34,828 bases of DNA from an uncultured Alphaproteobacteria bacterium (lineage in GTDB: Bacteria > Pseudomonadota > Alphaproteobacteria > Rs-D84), in the NCBI GenBank assembly GCA_944389465.1, contig CALXML010000001.1, forward strand, positions 143,427 through 178,254, in the 5' to 3' direction. Under the pieces are notes generated by a model. It made no database searches. It saw only the letters and a list, made by a program, of their open reading frames with translations, and had not been told where the DNA came from. The translations under genes and the position numbers were made by a program. Of the stretch, positions 6,958 through 16,272 are shown in pieces; the stretch's first letter is position 1, and every line of letters starts with the position of its first letter.

Positions 6958-8638
6958 ATTTTTCTTCATCTTTGCCCAGACCAATTACATTTTTTACGGG
7001 TTCAATAATTGTGTCTTTGGCACTGTCCAGTGTTCTTATTAATGCACGACGAATTTTACCAGAAATTGTCATTGGTAAACTGTCCACAAATTCAATTACA
7101 CGTGGATATTTATATGATGCGGTGCGACTGCGCACGTGGTCCTGTAATTGACGAACCAAAACATCAGTGCCCTGAAAGTATTTATTCAGAACAATTGTTG
7201 CCTTGACCGCCATACCACGTGATGGGTCAGGAATACCGGTGACGGCAACTTCACGTACGGCAGGGTGTTCCAACAGAACACTTTCAACCTCAAACGGGCT
7301 GACGCGGTAACCTGATGTTTTAATTAAATCGTCGTTACGACCAACAAACCAATAATATCCATCATTATCACGGTATGCCACATCACCAGTATGATAGTAT
7401 CCGTCACGGAAAACCTTGGCCGTCAGTTTTTCATTTTTATGATATCCTTGGAACAAACCAACCGGACGACCATTTTTTAATGATACACAGATTTCGCCAA
7501 CTGTGCCGTTTGGAACAGGGCGACCACCTTCGTCCAGTAATTGAACATCCCAACCGGCGGCCGGCATACCCATACTGCCGGGTTTTGGTTCAATCCACTG
7601 GTTTGTGAACATCATAACACAGGTTTCTGTTTGACCAAAACCCTCGTGTAATTTTATGCCGGTGGCCCGCTGAAAGCGTTCATATACTTCTGGGTTTAAT
7701 GCTTCGCCGGCAACGTCAGCCTTGGTCAAAGCGGACAAGTCATATTTACTGAAATCGGCATGAATTAACATTTTGTACACTGTTGGTGGTGCACAGAATG
7801 ATGTTATGTGATTTTCTGCCATTGCCGACAACAGGTCGTGTGCCGTTGCAATGCCTGAAAAGTCAAACACAAATACTGTTGCGCCGGCCAACCACTGACC
7901 GTACATTTTTCCCCATGAACATTTTGCCCAACCTGATTCAGATAATGTAAAGTGAATATCCCCATCATGCAGGCGTTGCCAGAATATCGCAGTGTTTATA
8001 TGTCCCAATGGGTATGCAAAATTATGGGCAACCATTTTTGGCATATCTGTTGTGCCACTGGTGAAATAAATTACCATTGTGTCTGTGTTTTCATTTGGCA
8101 CGCGTTCCAGTGTGTCCGGCATTGTGTCAATTGATTCGGCAACCGTGTCATTTGATATTAATTGAACATTTCTGTCACCAATTGCCGTTTTGATTTCATT
8201 CAAAATGTGACCATCATCAAATGCTATTATTGCCTTGGATTCAGCCTGTTCAATACGGTATTCAATATCTTCGGCCTTTAATTGATTGGTTGATGGAATT
8301 GGAATCACACCAATTTTATGCATGGCCAACATCAAAATCCAATATTCCCAACGGCGACGCATAAACAGCAATACCGTGTCGCCATATGTTAAACCGCGTG
8401 ATGTTAAAAAATTGGCAACTGCGTTTGACATACGTGACAGGTCACGAAATGTAAATTTGCGCTTTTCCCCCGAATCGTTTTCCCATAACAATGCAACGTT
8501 ATCGGGCGTTTCTTTTGCCAATACATCAATAACGTCATATGAAAAATTAAAATGTTCCGGAACAGTTGGCGCGCCGTTTTCAACATAATCATTATAATTA
8601 TCAAATTTATCTTTCTTTAAGAATTTAAGTCCAAACAT
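6956..8638 (-). CDS. AMP-forming acyl-CoA synthetase (acetyl/medium-chain type)
   Basis: This 560-residue ANL-superfamily enzyme is predicted to activate a carboxylic acid with ATP to an acyl-adenylate and then to acyl-CoA. Visible motifs: the P-loop YFTSGTTDMPK (residues 191-201, Asp198 where Gly is usual), the GFGQTE block, YHTGD, GRxDD with hinge KTSGYRVSPFEVE, and the C-terminal PMTISGKIRR with catalytic Lys528. The overall pattern resembles ACSM/MACS-like enzymes of gut bacteria more than fatty acid degradation FadD, but the substrate cannot be read. AAAGGAATAG precedes the ATG. It runs opposite to its neighbours and separates fabF from mltG, so it looks like an insertion into an older cluster. 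Confidence 0.9.
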   Translation of the reverse strand: MFGLKFLKKDKFDNYNDYVENGAPTVPEHFNFSYDVIDVLAKETPDNVALLWENDSGEKRKFTFRDLSRMSNAVANFLTSRGLTYGDTVLLFMRRRWEYWILMLAMHKIGVIPIPSTNQLKAEDIEYRIEQAESKAIIAFDDGHILNEIKTAIGDRNVQLISNDTVAESIDTMPDTLERVPNENTDTMVIYFTSGTTDMPKMVAHNFAYPLGHINTAIFWQRLHDGDIHFTLSESGWAKCSWGKMYGQWLAGATVFVFDFSGIATAHDLLSAMAENHITSFCAPPTVYKMLIHADFSKYDLSALTKADVAGEALNPEVYERFQRATGIKLHEGFGQTETCVMMFTNQWIEPKPGSMGMPAAGWDVQLLDEGGRPVPNGTVGEICVSLKNGRPVGLFQGYHKNEKLTAKVFRDGYYHTGDVAYRDNDGYYWFVGRNDDLIKTSGYRVSPFEVESVLLEHPAVREVAVTGIPDPSRGMAVKATIVLNKYFQGTDVLVRQLQDHVRSRTASYKYPRVIEFVDSLPMTISGKIRRALIRTLDSAKDTIIEPVKNVIGLGKDEEK

Positions 8639-8728
8639 TTTTTACTATTCCTTTTATTCCTGTTGGATACCCAGTAAAGTATTGCAAAAAAATTCCTGTA
8701 GTAAAAGAAAAATAACAAATAAAATAAG

Positions 8729-8757
8729 TTGATTTTTTGACGTTATAGTTGCATAAT
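8729..8757 (+). promoter_or_regulatory. Promoter of tRNA-Pro
   Basis: TTGATT (8729-8734), 17-bp spacer, CATAAT (8752-8757); the predicted start is about 12 bp before the mature tRNA. Confidence 0.5.
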
Positions 8758-8775
8758 CGCGGTACTTGTTTGTTA

Positions 8776-8852
<77 letters not shown>

Positions 8853-8857
8853 TAATC

Positions 8858-8882
8858 CGCCACCGTGGGTGGTGTTTTTTTT
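8858..8882 (+). terminator. Terminator after tRNA-Pro
   Basis: CCACC (8860-8864), loop GTG, GGTGG (8868-8872), then TG and eight T residues. Confidence 0.75.
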
Positions 8883-8905
8883 GTGTGTTTTGGAAATCTT
8901 CGTGA

Positions 8906-8933
8906 TTGCAAGTTGGTTTTTTATTTGTATAAT
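8906..8933 (+). promoter_or_regulatory. Promoter of mltG, predicting a leaderless transcript
   Basis: TTGCAA (8906-8911), 16 bp, TATAAT (8928-8933). The start site would fall at about 8940-8943, essentially on the mltG ATG at 8943, and no Shine-Dalgarno sequence is visible. Confidence 0.5.
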
Positions 8934-8942
8934 TATCTGGTC

Positions 8943-9959
8943 ATGAGAAAGAAAAACATTATTCCCAATAACAAGTATGTAAATATTATATGTATTGCAA
9001 TAATTGTTTTGATTATTGCGCTGGTTTATATTTTTGGAATACGGTCTGTGGTGCGGCGTGATGCTGTGTTTAATGTTACGCGCGGTACAAATGTTTCTGA
9101 TATAGCGGCACAATTACAGGCACGCGATTTAATCGATTCGCAATTTTTATTTAAATTGGCTGTGCGTGGTAATGGCGGCGCGGTGCAATCGGGACAATAT
9201 GATATCCCGCGTGGAACCAGTGTTTGGCGTATTGCTGATATGTTTGCACATGGTGATGTGGCGGCAACAACCGTTGTTGTACCCGAGGGTTTAACCGTAA
9301 AACAAATCAAAGAATTATTAATGGCGGATAATTCGCTGACCGGTGGTGTTGAATGCGGGGCAGGGACTGATTTGCCGGTGTGCCATTTACATGATGGTGA
9401 TTTGTTTCCGGATACTTATCGTGTGGCGCGTGGAACATCGCGGTTGGCCTTGCTGGATTTAATGCGCAAAAAAATGGTTGAATTGGAAAATAATTGGGAC
9501 AGGGCGGGACGTATTGCGCCAAAGCCACTGAAAACATGGGATGATGTCGTGACATTGGCGTCCATTGTTCAGAAAGAAACGTCCAAAACATCGGAAATGC
9601 CAATCGTGGCCAGTGTGTATTTAAATCGTATGCGTGATGGAATGCGGCTGCAGGCTGACCCGACGGTTGTGTATGCACTGACAAATGGGTTGGGTGATAT
9701 GCGTGGCAGACCCCTGTTGCGTGAACATTTAAAAATAGACAGTCCATATAACACATATAAAAATTATGGTTTGCCGCCTGCGCCAATTGCAAATGTTGGG
9801 TTGGACGCAATTCATGCGGTGTTGCAGCCGGCCGATACGAATTATCTGTATTTTGTTGCCGATGGACGGGGTGGACATCGGTTCGCGCATACTTATGCGG
9901 AACATATGAAAAATCATGCTGACTGGCGCGTGATAAAAAAAGTTCAAAATGAAAAATAA
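8943..9959 (+). CDS. mltG: Endolytic transglycosylase MltG (YceG family)
   Basis: MltG is an inner-membrane enzyme that cleaves nascent peptidoglycan strands and so limits their length. The 338-residue protein has a basic N-terminus and one membrane segment (about 14-32, IICIAIIVLIIALVYIFGI). A LysM-like YceG N-domain follows (VTRGTNVSDIAAQL, VVPEGLTVKQIKELL). The catalytic domain carries Glu212 in ASIVQKET and the downstream LQADPTVVYAL, SPYNTYKNYGLPPAPIAN and FVADGRGGHRFAHTYAEH blocks. I use the ATG at 8943; an upstream in-frame ATG at 8865 lies inside the tRNA terminator and adds an unconserved stretch. It normally follows fabF in alphaproteobacteria, but here the acyl-CoA synthetase and tRNA intervene. 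Confidence 0.93.
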   Translation: MRKKNIIPNNKYVNIICIAIIVLIIALVYIFGIRSVVRRDAVFNVTRGTNVSDIAAQLQARDLIDSQFLFKLAVRGNGGAVQSGQYDIPRGTSVWRIADMFAHGDVAATTVVVPEGLTVKQIKELLMADNSLTGGVECGAGTDLPVCHLHDGDLFPDTYRVARGTSRLALLDLMRKKMVELENNWDRAGRIAPKPLKTWDDVVTLASIVQKETSKTSEMPIVASVYLNRMRDGMRLQADPTVVYALTNGLGDMRGRPLLREHLKIDSPYNTYKNYGLPPAPIANVGLDAIHAVLQPADTNYLYFVADGRGGHRFAHTYAEHMKNHADWRVIKKVQNEK

Positions 9960-10024
9960 AAAAGCGTCATTTGTTAAAAAAGTTAATGATTTAGAAAATT
10001 AATTAAATATTTGTGCTGATAAAT

Positions 10025-10050
10025 AAAACGCCCAGAAAACTGGGCGTTTT
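10025..10050 (+). terminator. Terminator after mltG
   Basis: AAAACGCCCAG, loop AAAA, CTGGGCGTTTT; a nearly perfect symmetric stem that could work in both directions. Confidence 0.8.
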
Positions 10051-10076
10051 AATAATTGTTTTGCGAAAAAAATCCG

Positions 10077-10196
10077 ATTCGCACGTCGCATAATATATCA
10101 TATTTTTGGGTAAAATGCAAAAATCTTTTACCTTGCCAGATGGGCGAATCGCGCGGTAAAATATTCCTAGCTAGGTAGATAAAATCTAGTTTTCTA
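10077..10196 (+). promoter_or_regulatory. Promoter and repeat-rich leader of the outer-membrane protein gene
   Basis: Three copies of one 7-mer alternate in orientation: GGTAAAA (10109-10115), TTTTACC (10126-10132) and GGTAAAA (10155-10161). The middle copy can pair with either flank. GATTCGC (10077-10083) and GCGAATC (10144-10150) form another inverted pair, and CCTAGCTAGG (10167-10176) is a palindrome. A promoter TTGCCA (10133-10138), 18 bp, TAAAAT (10157-10162) lies between the repeats. The copies could be operator boxes or competing RNA hairpins. AAGGATAT precedes the gene. Confidence 0.4.
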
Positions 10197-10217
10197 ACTA
10201 AACCATAAGGATATAGT

Positions 10218-10994
10218 ATGAAAAAATTAGTTTTAACATCATTATTGGCAGTTTTCGCGGCAACGGGCGCAAACGCAGCGATTAACGATAATCCGCTGTA
10301 TCGTCCGGAACAGGGCCGCTTTTACAGTGTGACGGCGTTGGAATCTTCGTCACGGTCAACCAATACATATACTTTGGGTGAAGCATTTGGTTATGGTATT
10401 ACAGACAGATTGGCAGTTGGTTTGGAAACAACCGCATCAACAGCGAATTGGTTTGACCAAAATTCTTGGGATACATTTGGTGTTGGTTTGAATTACCGCG
10501 TATTTGACGGCGCAAATTGGAAGGCTGATGTATTTGGCTCATATGGGTTCAGCGGTGTTTGGCCATATGGCAAAACATTCCTTGGCGAAGAAAATACATT
10601 GTATGCATGGACGGTTGGCGCCAGTGTTGGTTATGAAACAGCAGAATGGACAGTTGCGGGGCACATCGCATATGATTATTTAAATTCAGAATCATTCAAC
10701 TGGGGTGATGATGGTGTTCATTCTTTGCGCGTAGGTGCCGATGCATTATTTGCAATGAATATGCAATGGTCATTGGTATTGGGTGCTGAATACCAGATTG
10801 ATGATATGGCCGATATGTGGGACGGTGACAACCGTGGTACATGGTTGGGTAAATTGGGTGTAAACTATAACATTGATGACGCCAAATATATTGGTGCGTA
10901 TGTTGGTAAAGAAATGAGCCATACACCTAATGCTGGTGAATGGGAAATTGAAGACGGCTTTGCATATGGTGTAAAGTTTGGTATTGAATTTTAA
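10218..10994 (+). CDS. Putative outer-membrane beta-barrel protein
   Basis: The 258-residue protein has a clear Sec signal peptide (MKKLVLTSLLAVFAATGANA, cleavage after about residue 20). The mature part has alternating polar and hydrophobic residues and many aromatic and Gly residues typical of transmembrane strands, such as TYTLGEAFGYGITDRLAVGL and AWTVGASVGYETAEWTVAGH. It ends YGVKFGIEF, with the terminal Phe expected for BAM-dependent insertion. I infer a small barrel of about 8-12 strands, perhaps an OmpA-barrel- or porin-like protein; no transported ligand can be named. It is a single-gene unit between terminators, and its elaborate leader suggests regulated, possibly high, expression. 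Confidence 0.8.
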   Translation: MKKLVLTSLLAVFAATGANAAINDNPLYRPEQGRFYSVTALESSSRSTNTYTLGEAFGYGITDRLAVGLETTASTANWFDQNSWDTFGVGLNYRVFDGANWKADVFGSYGFSGVWPYGKTFLGEENTLYAWTVGASVGYETAEWTVAGHIAYDYLNSESFNWGDDGVHSLRVGADALFAMNMQWSLVLGAEYQIDDMADMWDGDNRGTWLGKLGVNYNIDDAKYIGAYVGKEMSHTPNAGEWEIEDGFAYGVKFGIEF

Positions 10995-11011
10995 TACCCA
11001 ACAGAATGAAC

Positions 11012-11038
11012 AAAAACGGGGCGTTTGCCCCGTTTTTA
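11012..11038 (+). terminator. Terminator after the outer-membrane protein gene
   Basis: AAAAACGGGGC, loop GTTT, GCCCCGTTTTT: strong stem with T run. Confidence 0.85.
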
Positions 11039-11040
11039 TT

Positions 11041-11163
11041 AGATAACAGATGAGGATGCGCACAGGGTACGCAGTACCCGAGCGACACATTATAATACGA
11101 TGATAAAGAATGGATTGCTGCGCTGTGCTCGCAATGACAGGTTAGGTTACGAGTAACCAGTAA
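11041..11163 (+). repeat. REP-like short palindromic repeat region
   Basis: This gene-free stretch holds small palindromes: GGGTAC/GTACCC (about 11065-11079), ATTGC/GCAAT in a GGATTGC...CTCGCAATGAC unit (11111-11139), and GGTTAC/GTAACC (about 11144-11158). The same GGATTGC...CGCAATGAC unit and the AGATAACAG/GGGTACG words recur after rplQ (31231-31475). Both places directly follow a strong terminator, as intergenic dispersed repeats often do. Confidence 0.55.
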
Positions 11164-11266
11164 CTTTTTATACTAATAAAATAATTGTCATTTTGGTGGG
11201 GTGGGGTGTATGGCGGATTTTTGCCTTTTTCCAGCGGTTTTTTTGGCGAAATAACCCAGATTTTCC

Positions 11267-11295
11267 TTGACAATATGTGGGTTCGTGGTTATAGT
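11267..11295 (+). promoter_or_regulatory. Strong promoter of the str-S10-spc supercluster
   Basis: TTGACA (11267-11272), exactly 17 bp, TATAGT (11290-11295): the best sigma70 match in the window. It gives a leader of about 145 nt before rpsL. Confidence 0.75.
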
Positions 11296-11444
11296 ATGTT
11301 CGCTTTCCGTGTAAACAAGGAAAGAAAAAAACACAGAATTCTGCATATTCTGACAGATTTATAATCGCGGCCACGCCGTTGAAATAATTCTGAAGAGATG
11401 TTTTATGCAGATAAAAAAGAGTACAAAAAACAAAGAGATTTTGA
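11296..11444 (+). promoter_or_regulatory. rpsL 5' leader with possible second promoter and complementarity to the rpsL-rpsG spacer
   Basis: TATAAT at 11360-11365 could be a second -10. CAGAAT/ATTCTG form a small hairpin near 11335-11352. CGGCCACGCCG (11368-11378) is the exact reverse complement of CGGCGTGGCCG (11829-11839) just after the rpsL stop, so the leader could pair with the downstream spacer around the whole gene. In E. coli S7 regulates str translation by binding the rpsL-rpsG spacer; whether this pairing plays a similar role is inference. Confidence 0.35.
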
Positions 11445-11816
11445 ATGCCAACAGTAAATCAACTGATTCGGAAGCCCCGCAAAAAGGTTGTTGTTAAATC
11501 AACAGCACCCGATATGATGGAGGCCCCACAAAAACGTGGTGTTTGCACACGTGTGTACACAACCACGCCTAAAAAACCTAATTCTGCCCAGCGTAAGGTG
11601 GCCCGTGTTAAATTGGCCAATGGTCGTGAAGTTACGGCATATATCCCCGGCGAAGGGCATAATCTGCAGGAACACAGTGTTGTTATGATTCGTGGTGGTC
11701 GTGTAAAGGACTTGCCCGGTGTTAAATATCATATTATTCGCGGTGTTTTGGATACCAAGGGTGTAGAAAGCAGAAAGCAGGGCCGTTCCCTGTATGGTGC
11801 AAAGATTGCAAAATAA
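11445..11816 (+). CDS. rpsL: 30S ribosomal protein S12
   Basis: S12 sits at the decoding centre and controls accuracy. The 123 residues match the family end to end: [10 protein letters not shown] start, [17 protein letters not shown] at 41-57, and [16 protein letters not shown] at 85-100. The Lys residues at 43 and 88, whose substitution gives streptomycin resistance in other bacteria, are wild type, and Asp89 (methylthiolated in many species) is present. It is first in the supercluster and follows its own promoter, whereas rpoC commonly lies upstream of rpsL in related genomes. The ribosome site is weak (AAAGAG, about 9 bp before the ATG). Confidence 0.98.
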   Translation: MPTVNQLIRKPRKKVVVKSTAPDMMEAPQKRGVCTRVYTTTPKKPNSAQRKVARVKLANGREVTAYIPGEGHNLQEHSVVMIRGGRVKDLPGVKYHIIRGVLDTKGVESRKQGRSLYGAKIAK

Positions 11817-11887
11817 TAACTGTACACGCGGCGTGGCCGTGTGAGTAATTTGGGCGTGCCCAGATGAAGAAATAAAAGGAAAATAAA

Positions 11888-12361
11888 ATGTCAAGACGTA
11901 AAAGTGCAACTAAACGTGAAATTTTACCAGATTCAAAATACAATAATCTGGTTGTTGCAAAATGTATTAATGTTGTTATGTGGGATGGCAAAAAAGAAGT
12001 TGCCGAAAACATCGTTTATGGTGCATTAGATAAACTGAAAAGTGTTGCAAAAGACGGTGATGAATTGGCTGCATTTTTAGAAGCAGTTGATGCATTAAAA
12101 CCATCAGTTGAGGTTAAAGGTCGTCGTGTTGGCGGTGCAACATATCAGGTTCCGGTTGATGTCAGACCGGCGCGTCAGCAGACATTGGCATTGCGTTGGT
12201 TGGTAATGTTTGCACGTAAACGTGGCGAACGTTCCATGCAGGACAGATTGTTTGGTGAACTGCGCGATGCGTTGAATGGTCAGGGCGGTGCATTTAAAAA
12301 GAAAATTGACACCCATAAAATGGCCGAAGCAAACAAAGCCTTTGCGCATTTCCGTTGGTAA
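11888..12361 (+). CDS. rpsG: 30S ribosomal protein S7
   Basis: S7 nucleates assembly of the 30S head by binding the 3' major domain of 16S rRNA. The 157 residues begin [12 protein letters not shown] and contain the conserved [20 protein letters not shown] and [11 protein letters not shown] segments and the C-terminal [24 protein letters not shown] precedes the ATG. It lies 71 bp after rpsL; that spacer holds small hairpins (ACACG/CGTGT and GGGC/GCCC), which may be a control site because S7 is the known repressor of this operon in enterobacteria. Confidence 0.98.
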   Translation: MSRRKSATKREILPDSKYNNLVVAKCINVVMWDGKKEVAENIVYGALDKLKSVAKDGDELAAFLEAVDALKPSVEVKGRRVGGATYQVPVDVRPARQQTLALRWLVMFARKRGERSMQDRLFGELRDALNGQGGAFKKKIDTHKMAEANKAFAHFRW

Positions 12362-12421
12362 TAATTACGGTTTAACATCAGGCGAATATAAACAAATATT
12401 AAAAATAAGGGAAAGAATAAT

Positions 12422-14503
12422 ATGTCAGTCGGAAAAACAGCACCTTTGGATATGTACCGTAATATCGGTATTATGGCGCACATTGACGCCGGTAAGACCA
12501 CTACATCGGAACGTATTCTTTTCTATACTGGTAAAACATATAAAATTGGCGAAGTTCATGATGGCGGTGCCACTATGGACTGGATGGAACAGGAACAGGA
12601 ACGCGGTATTACAATTACGTCCGCTGCAACAACATGCTTTTGGCGCGACCATCGTATCAATTTGATTGATACACCGGGGCACGTGGACTTTACCATGGAA
12701 GTGGAACGTTCATTGCGTGTTTTGGACGGTGCGGTTGCGGTGTTTGAATCTGTGTCTGGGGTTCAGCCACAGACTGAAACTGTATGGCGTCAGGCTGACC
12801 GTTACAATGTGCCACGTATTTGTTTCGTAAACAAAATGGACCGTATTGGTGGTAACTTTTTCCGCTGTGTTGATATGATTCGTGAACGTTTGGGTGCGAA
12901 TCCGTTGGTTGTTAATTTCCCAATCGGTGCAGAATCTGATTTCCGTGGCGTGGTTGACGTTGTTGAAATGCGCGGTATTGTCTGGGAAGATGATTTGGGC
13001 AAAGAACCACACATTATTGATATTCCAGATGAATTAAAGGAAAAAGCAGAAGAACTGCATAACAAGTTAATAGAAGAAGTTGTAACACTGGATGATGAAA
13101 TTATGGAAGCCTATATGGAAGGCACAAAACCAGATGTTGCAACAATTAAAAAATTAATCCGCAAGGGCACAATTGCACAAAACTTTAATCCTGTTTTGTG
13201 TGGTACTGCGTTTAAAAACAAGGGTGTTCAGCCATTGTTGGATGCAATTGTTGATTATTTGCCAAGTCCGTTGGATATTCCTGCGATTAAGGGTACTGCA
13301 ATGGATAAAAAGACGGTTATTGAACGTCATGCTGACCCAAAAGAACCGTTCAGTGCGTTGGCGTTCAAGGTTGCAAATGACCCATTCGTTGGAAACCTGA
13401 TGTTTATACGTATTTATTCTGGTAAATTGACATCTGGGTCATACATTTACAATTCTAACCGTGATAAACGCGAACGTGTTGGTCGTATGTTGTTAATGCA
13501 TTCCAATCAACGTGAAGAAATCAAAGAAGCGTCTGCGGGTGACATTATCACATTGGTGGGTATGAAAGAAACCATTACTGGTGATACATTGTGTGATGAA
13601 GCCAATCCAATTATTTTGGAAAACATTCACGTCCCAGACCCAGTTATGAGTATTGCCGTTGAACCAAAAACCAAGGCTGATATTGAAAAAATGTCTTTGG
13701 GTTTGCAGGCATTGGCAAAAGAAGACCCATCATTCCATGTTTCTGTGGATGAAGAATCAGGTCAGACTATTTTGGCCGGTGTTGGTGAATTGCACTTGGA
13801 AATTTTGGTTGACCGTTTGTCACGTGAATTTAAAGTAGACGTTAACGTTGGTGAACCACGTATCGCATACCGCGAAGCATTTGGCAAACCTGTAACCGAA
13901 GAATATACACATAAAAAACAATCCGGTGGTTCTGGTCAATATGCACAGGTGAAAATTGAATTTGAACCTTTGGAACCGGGTTCCGGATATGAATTTGAAA
14001 ACAAGATTGTTGGTGGTGCTATTCCAAAAGAATACATCCCCGGCGTTGAAAAGGGTTTAAAGATAGCCCAACAAACAGGTGTTTTGATTGGCTATCCCAC
14101 AGTAGATTTCAAGGCAACATTAGTTGATGGTAAATATCACGAAGTTGACTCTAATGTATTATGCTTTGAAATAGCGGCGCGTGCATGTTTCCGTGAGGCA
14201 ATGAAAAAGGCTGCGCCAAAATTGTTGGAACCGATTATGAAACTTTCGGTTAATACACCAGAAGAATATGTCGGTGACATCATTGGGGACCTGAACAGTC
14301 GTCGTGGACAAATCAATGGTATTGAAACACAATTCGGTAACCAGTTGATTTCAGCCTTTGTACCATTGGCTAACTTGTTCGGATATGTCAAGACATTGCG
14401 TTCTTTGTCACAGGGGCGTGCAAATCCATATATGGAATTGTCCCACTATGCCGAAGTGCCGAAAAATGTCGCAGACGAGGTTATAAAGAAACTGACAAAA
14501 TAA
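12422..14503 (+). CDS. fusA: Elongation factor G
   Basis: EF-G is the GTPase that drives translocation and, with RRF, ribosome recycling. The 693-residue length is standard. The G domain shows [15 protein letters not shown] (G1), [12 protein letters not shown] (G2), [11 protein letters not shown] (G3) and [11 protein letters not shown] (G4). Domain IV and V blocks such as [16 protein letters not shown] and [10 protein letters not shown] are intact. It follows rpsG by 60 bp with an AAGGGAAAG ribosome site. Only this one EF-G copy is present in the window. Confidence 0.98.
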   Translation: MSVGKTAPLDMYRNIGIMAHIDAGKTTTSERILFYTGKTYKIGEVHDGGATMDWMEQEQERGITITSAATTCFWRDHRINLIDTPGHVDFTMEVERSLRVLDGAVAVFESVSGVQPQTETVWRQADRYNVPRICFVNKMDRIGGNFFRCVDMIRERLGANPLVVNFPIGAESDFRGVVDVVEMRGIVWEDDLGKEPHIIDIPDELKEKAEELHNKLIEEVVTLDDEIMEAYMEGTKPDVATIKKLIRKGTIAQNFNPVLCGTAFKNKGVQPLLDAIVDYLPSPLDIPAIKGTAMDKKTVIERHADPKEPFSALAFKVANDPFVGNLMFIRIYSGKLTSGSYIYNSNRDKRERVGRMLLMHSNQREEIKEASAGDIITLVGMKETITGDTLCDEANPIILENIHVPDPVMSIAVEPKTKADIEKMSLGLQALAKEDPSFHVSVDEESGQTILAGVGELHLEILVDRLSREFKVDVNVGEPRIAYREAFGKPVTEEYTHKKQSGGSGQYAQVKIEFEPLEPGSGYEFENKIVGGAIPKEYIPGVEKGLKIAQQTGVLIGYPTVDFKATLVDGKYHEVDSNVLCFEIAARACFREAMKKAAPKLLEPIMKLSVNTPEEYVGDIIGDLNSRRGQINGIETQFGNQLISAFVPLANLFGYVKTLRSLSQGRANPYMELSHYAEVPKNVADEVIKKLTK

Positions 14504-14516
14504 AAATAAAAAAAGA

Positions 14517-14583
14517 TTGTGATTTTTGATTTCTGGTTTATGATTTAATGTAATGAATCGGAAATCAGATTTCAGAAATCAAA
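14517..14583 (+). promoter_or_regulatory. fusA-tuf spacer: possible tuf promoter and 11-bp perfect inverted repeat
   Basis: TTTGATTTCTG (14525-14535) and CAGAAATCAAA (14573-14583) are perfect inverted repeats, with a competing inner GAAATC/GATTTC pair. A promoter-like TTGTGA (14517-14522), 16 bp, TATGAT (14539-14544) overlaps the left arm. An extra promoter for tuf would fit the high demand for EF-Tu. Confidence 0.4.
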
Positions 14584-14611
14584 TTTAACAAAGCCCTAAG
14601 GAGAAAAAACT

Positions 14612-15799
14612 ATGGCAAAAGAAAAATATGTAAGAACCAAGCCACACGTCAATATTGGTACAATTGGTCACGTTGACCATGGAAAAACAACATTGACTGC
14701 TGCTATTGTTCACTACTATGGTGTTGGTGCTGACCAGTCAAAGGGTGTTGACCAAATTGATAATGCACCAGAAGAACGCGCACGTGGTATTACAATTAAT
14801 ACTGCACACGTTGAATATGAAACAGAACATCGTCATTATGCACACGTTGACTGCCCGGGGCACGCGGACTATGTTAAAAACATGATTACCGGTGCTGCAC
14901 AGATGGACGGTGCTATCTTGGTTGTTGCTGCAACTGATGGTCCAATGCCACAGACACGTGAACACATCTTGTTGGCACGTCAGGTTGGTATTCCAAAAAT
15001 CGTTGTTTATTTGAACAAGTGCGATTTGGCAAACGACCCTGAATTGTTGGAATTGGTTGAAATGGAAATTCGCGAATTGTTGTCTGCAAATGACTTTGAT
15101 GGTGAAAATGTTCCAATCATTCGTGGTTCTGCTGTTTCCGCATTGGAAGGCAAAAACGACGGTTTGGGCAAGGAATCAATTGATGCGTTGTTAAAGGCCT
15201 GTGATGAATATATCCCATTGCCAGAACGTCCAGTTGATAAACCATTCTTGATGCCAATTGAAGACGTATTTTCTATTACAGGTCGTGGTACAGTGGTTAC
15301 AGGCCGTATAGAAGCAGGTACAGTCAAAGTTGGTGACGAATGCGAAATCGTTGGTTTGCGTCCAACACAGAAAACAACAGTTACCGGTGTTGAAATGTTC
15401 CGCAAATTGCTGGACCAAGGTGAAGCCGGTGATAACGTAGGTTTGCTGTTGCGTGGTACAAAGAAAGAAGATGTAGAACGTGGTCAGATTATCTGCAAAC
15501 CGGGTTCTATTACACCACACACAGACTTTGAAGCTGAAGTTTATATCTTGACCAAAGAAGAAGGTGGCCGTCATACTGCGTTCTTTAGCAACTATCGTCC
15601 ACAGTTCTACTTCAGCACAACAGACGTAACAGGTACAATTACATTACCAGCAGACAAAGAAATGGTTCTGCCGGGGGACAACGTTCGTATCACAGTGCAA
15701 TTGATTGCACCTATTGCTATGGACGAAGGTCGTCGCTTTGCTATCCGTGAAGGCGGACGCACAGTTGGCGCAGGCGTTGTATCTAAAATCATTAAATAA
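14612..15799 (+). CDS. tuf: Elongation factor Tu
   Basis: EF-Tu delivers aminoacyl-tRNA to the ribosome. The 395 residues carry [12 protein letters not shown] (19-30, G1), [14 protein letters not shown] (G2), [20 protein letters not shown] (G3) and VVYLNKCDL (G4), followed by the full domains II and III ending [22 protein letters not shown] gives a near-perfect Shine-Dalgarno sequence. It sits between fusA and rpsJ in the classic order. A second tuf copy, common in proteobacteria, is not in this window. Confidence 0.98.
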   Translation: MAKEKYVRTKPHVNIGTIGHVDHGKTTLTAAIVHYYGVGADQSKGVDQIDNAPEERARGITINTAHVEYETEHRHYAHVDCPGHADYVKNMITGAAQMDGAILVVAATDGPMPQTREHILLARQVGIPKIVVYLNKCDLANDPELLELVEMEIRELLSANDFDGENVPIIRGSAVSALEGKNDGLGKESIDALLKACDEYIPLPERPVDKPFLMPIEDVFSITGRGTVVTGRIEAGTVKVGDECEIVGLRPTQKTTVTGVEMFRKLLDQGEAGDNVGLLLRGTKKEDVERGQIICKPGSITPHTDFEAEVYILTKEEGGRHTAFFSNYRPQFYFSTTDVTGTITLPADKEMVLPGDNVRITVQLIAPIAMDEGRRFAIREGGRTVGAGVVSKIIK

Positions 15800-15812
15800 C
15801 AGGTAAATATCG

Positions 15813-15858
15813 CGGGTCGGTGTAACTGGATAAAAAAATGCCAGTGATTACCGGCCCG
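15813..15858 (+). promoter_or_regulatory. Two-tier hairpin in the tuf-rpsJ spacer (S10 leader)
   Basis: CGGGTCGGT (15813-15821) pairs with ACCGGCCCG (15850-15858) with one wobble, and ACTGG (15825-15829) pairs with CCAGT (15841-15845) inside it. There is no T run, so it is unlikely to be a terminator. It may be a 5' leader structure of the S10 part or an RNA-processing site. Confidence 0.5.
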
Positions 15859-15883
15859 GAATAACGATAAGGAAAACAAGCAA

Positions 15884-16195
15884 ATGGTACCAACATCTAA
15901 AATTCGTATCAAATTGACAGCGTTTGACCACAGGGTCTTGATGGAATCTGTGGATGAAATTGTCAAAACTGCAAAGCGCACTGGCGCAGATGTAGTAGGA
16001 CCGGTTCGCTTGCCGACATTGATTAAAAAATTTACTGTTAACCGTTCGCCACACGTTGATAAAAAATCACGCGAACAGTTTGAAATTCGTAATCACAAGG
16101 CGGTCGTTGATATCGTAAATCCAACACCGCAAACAGTAGATGCTTTGATGAAGTTGGATTTGGCGTCAGGTGTTGATGTAAAGATTAAGTTGTAA
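15884..16195 (+). CDS. rpsJ: 30S ribosomal protein S10
   Basis: S10 is a 30S head protein that also partners NusB in antitermination. The 103 residues match throughout ([56 protein letters not shown], and the C-terminal [11 protein letters not shown]). AAGGAAAAC precedes the ATG. It opens the S10 section and follows the leader hairpin in the tuf-rpsJ gap. The next spacer contains a GTTGGxCGG/CCGxCCAAC hairpin before rplC. Confidence 0.98.
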   Translation: MVPTSKIRIKLTAFDHRVLMESVDEIVKTAKRTGADVVGPVRLPTLIKKFTVNRSPHVDKKSREQFEIRNHKAVVDIVNPTPQTVDALMKLDLASGVDVKIKL

Positions 16196-16272
16196 TAAAT
16201 GTTTGTGTTGGACGGGCGTAATAATGGTGTGTACAACCGACCAACCTACTAACAAATAAAAGGCAAAAGAAA

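Noticed and set aside
9307-9810. 167-residue minus-strand ORF within mltG
   Set aside because: Fully inside the conserved mltG frame, His/Pro/Asn-rich and without a ribosome site; an antisense shadow.
11398-11457. 19-codon ORF overlapping the rpsL start (possible leader peptide)
   Set aside because: The only purine-rich site touches the ATG with no spacing, and the overlap with rpsL is in another frame; no supporting structure was found.
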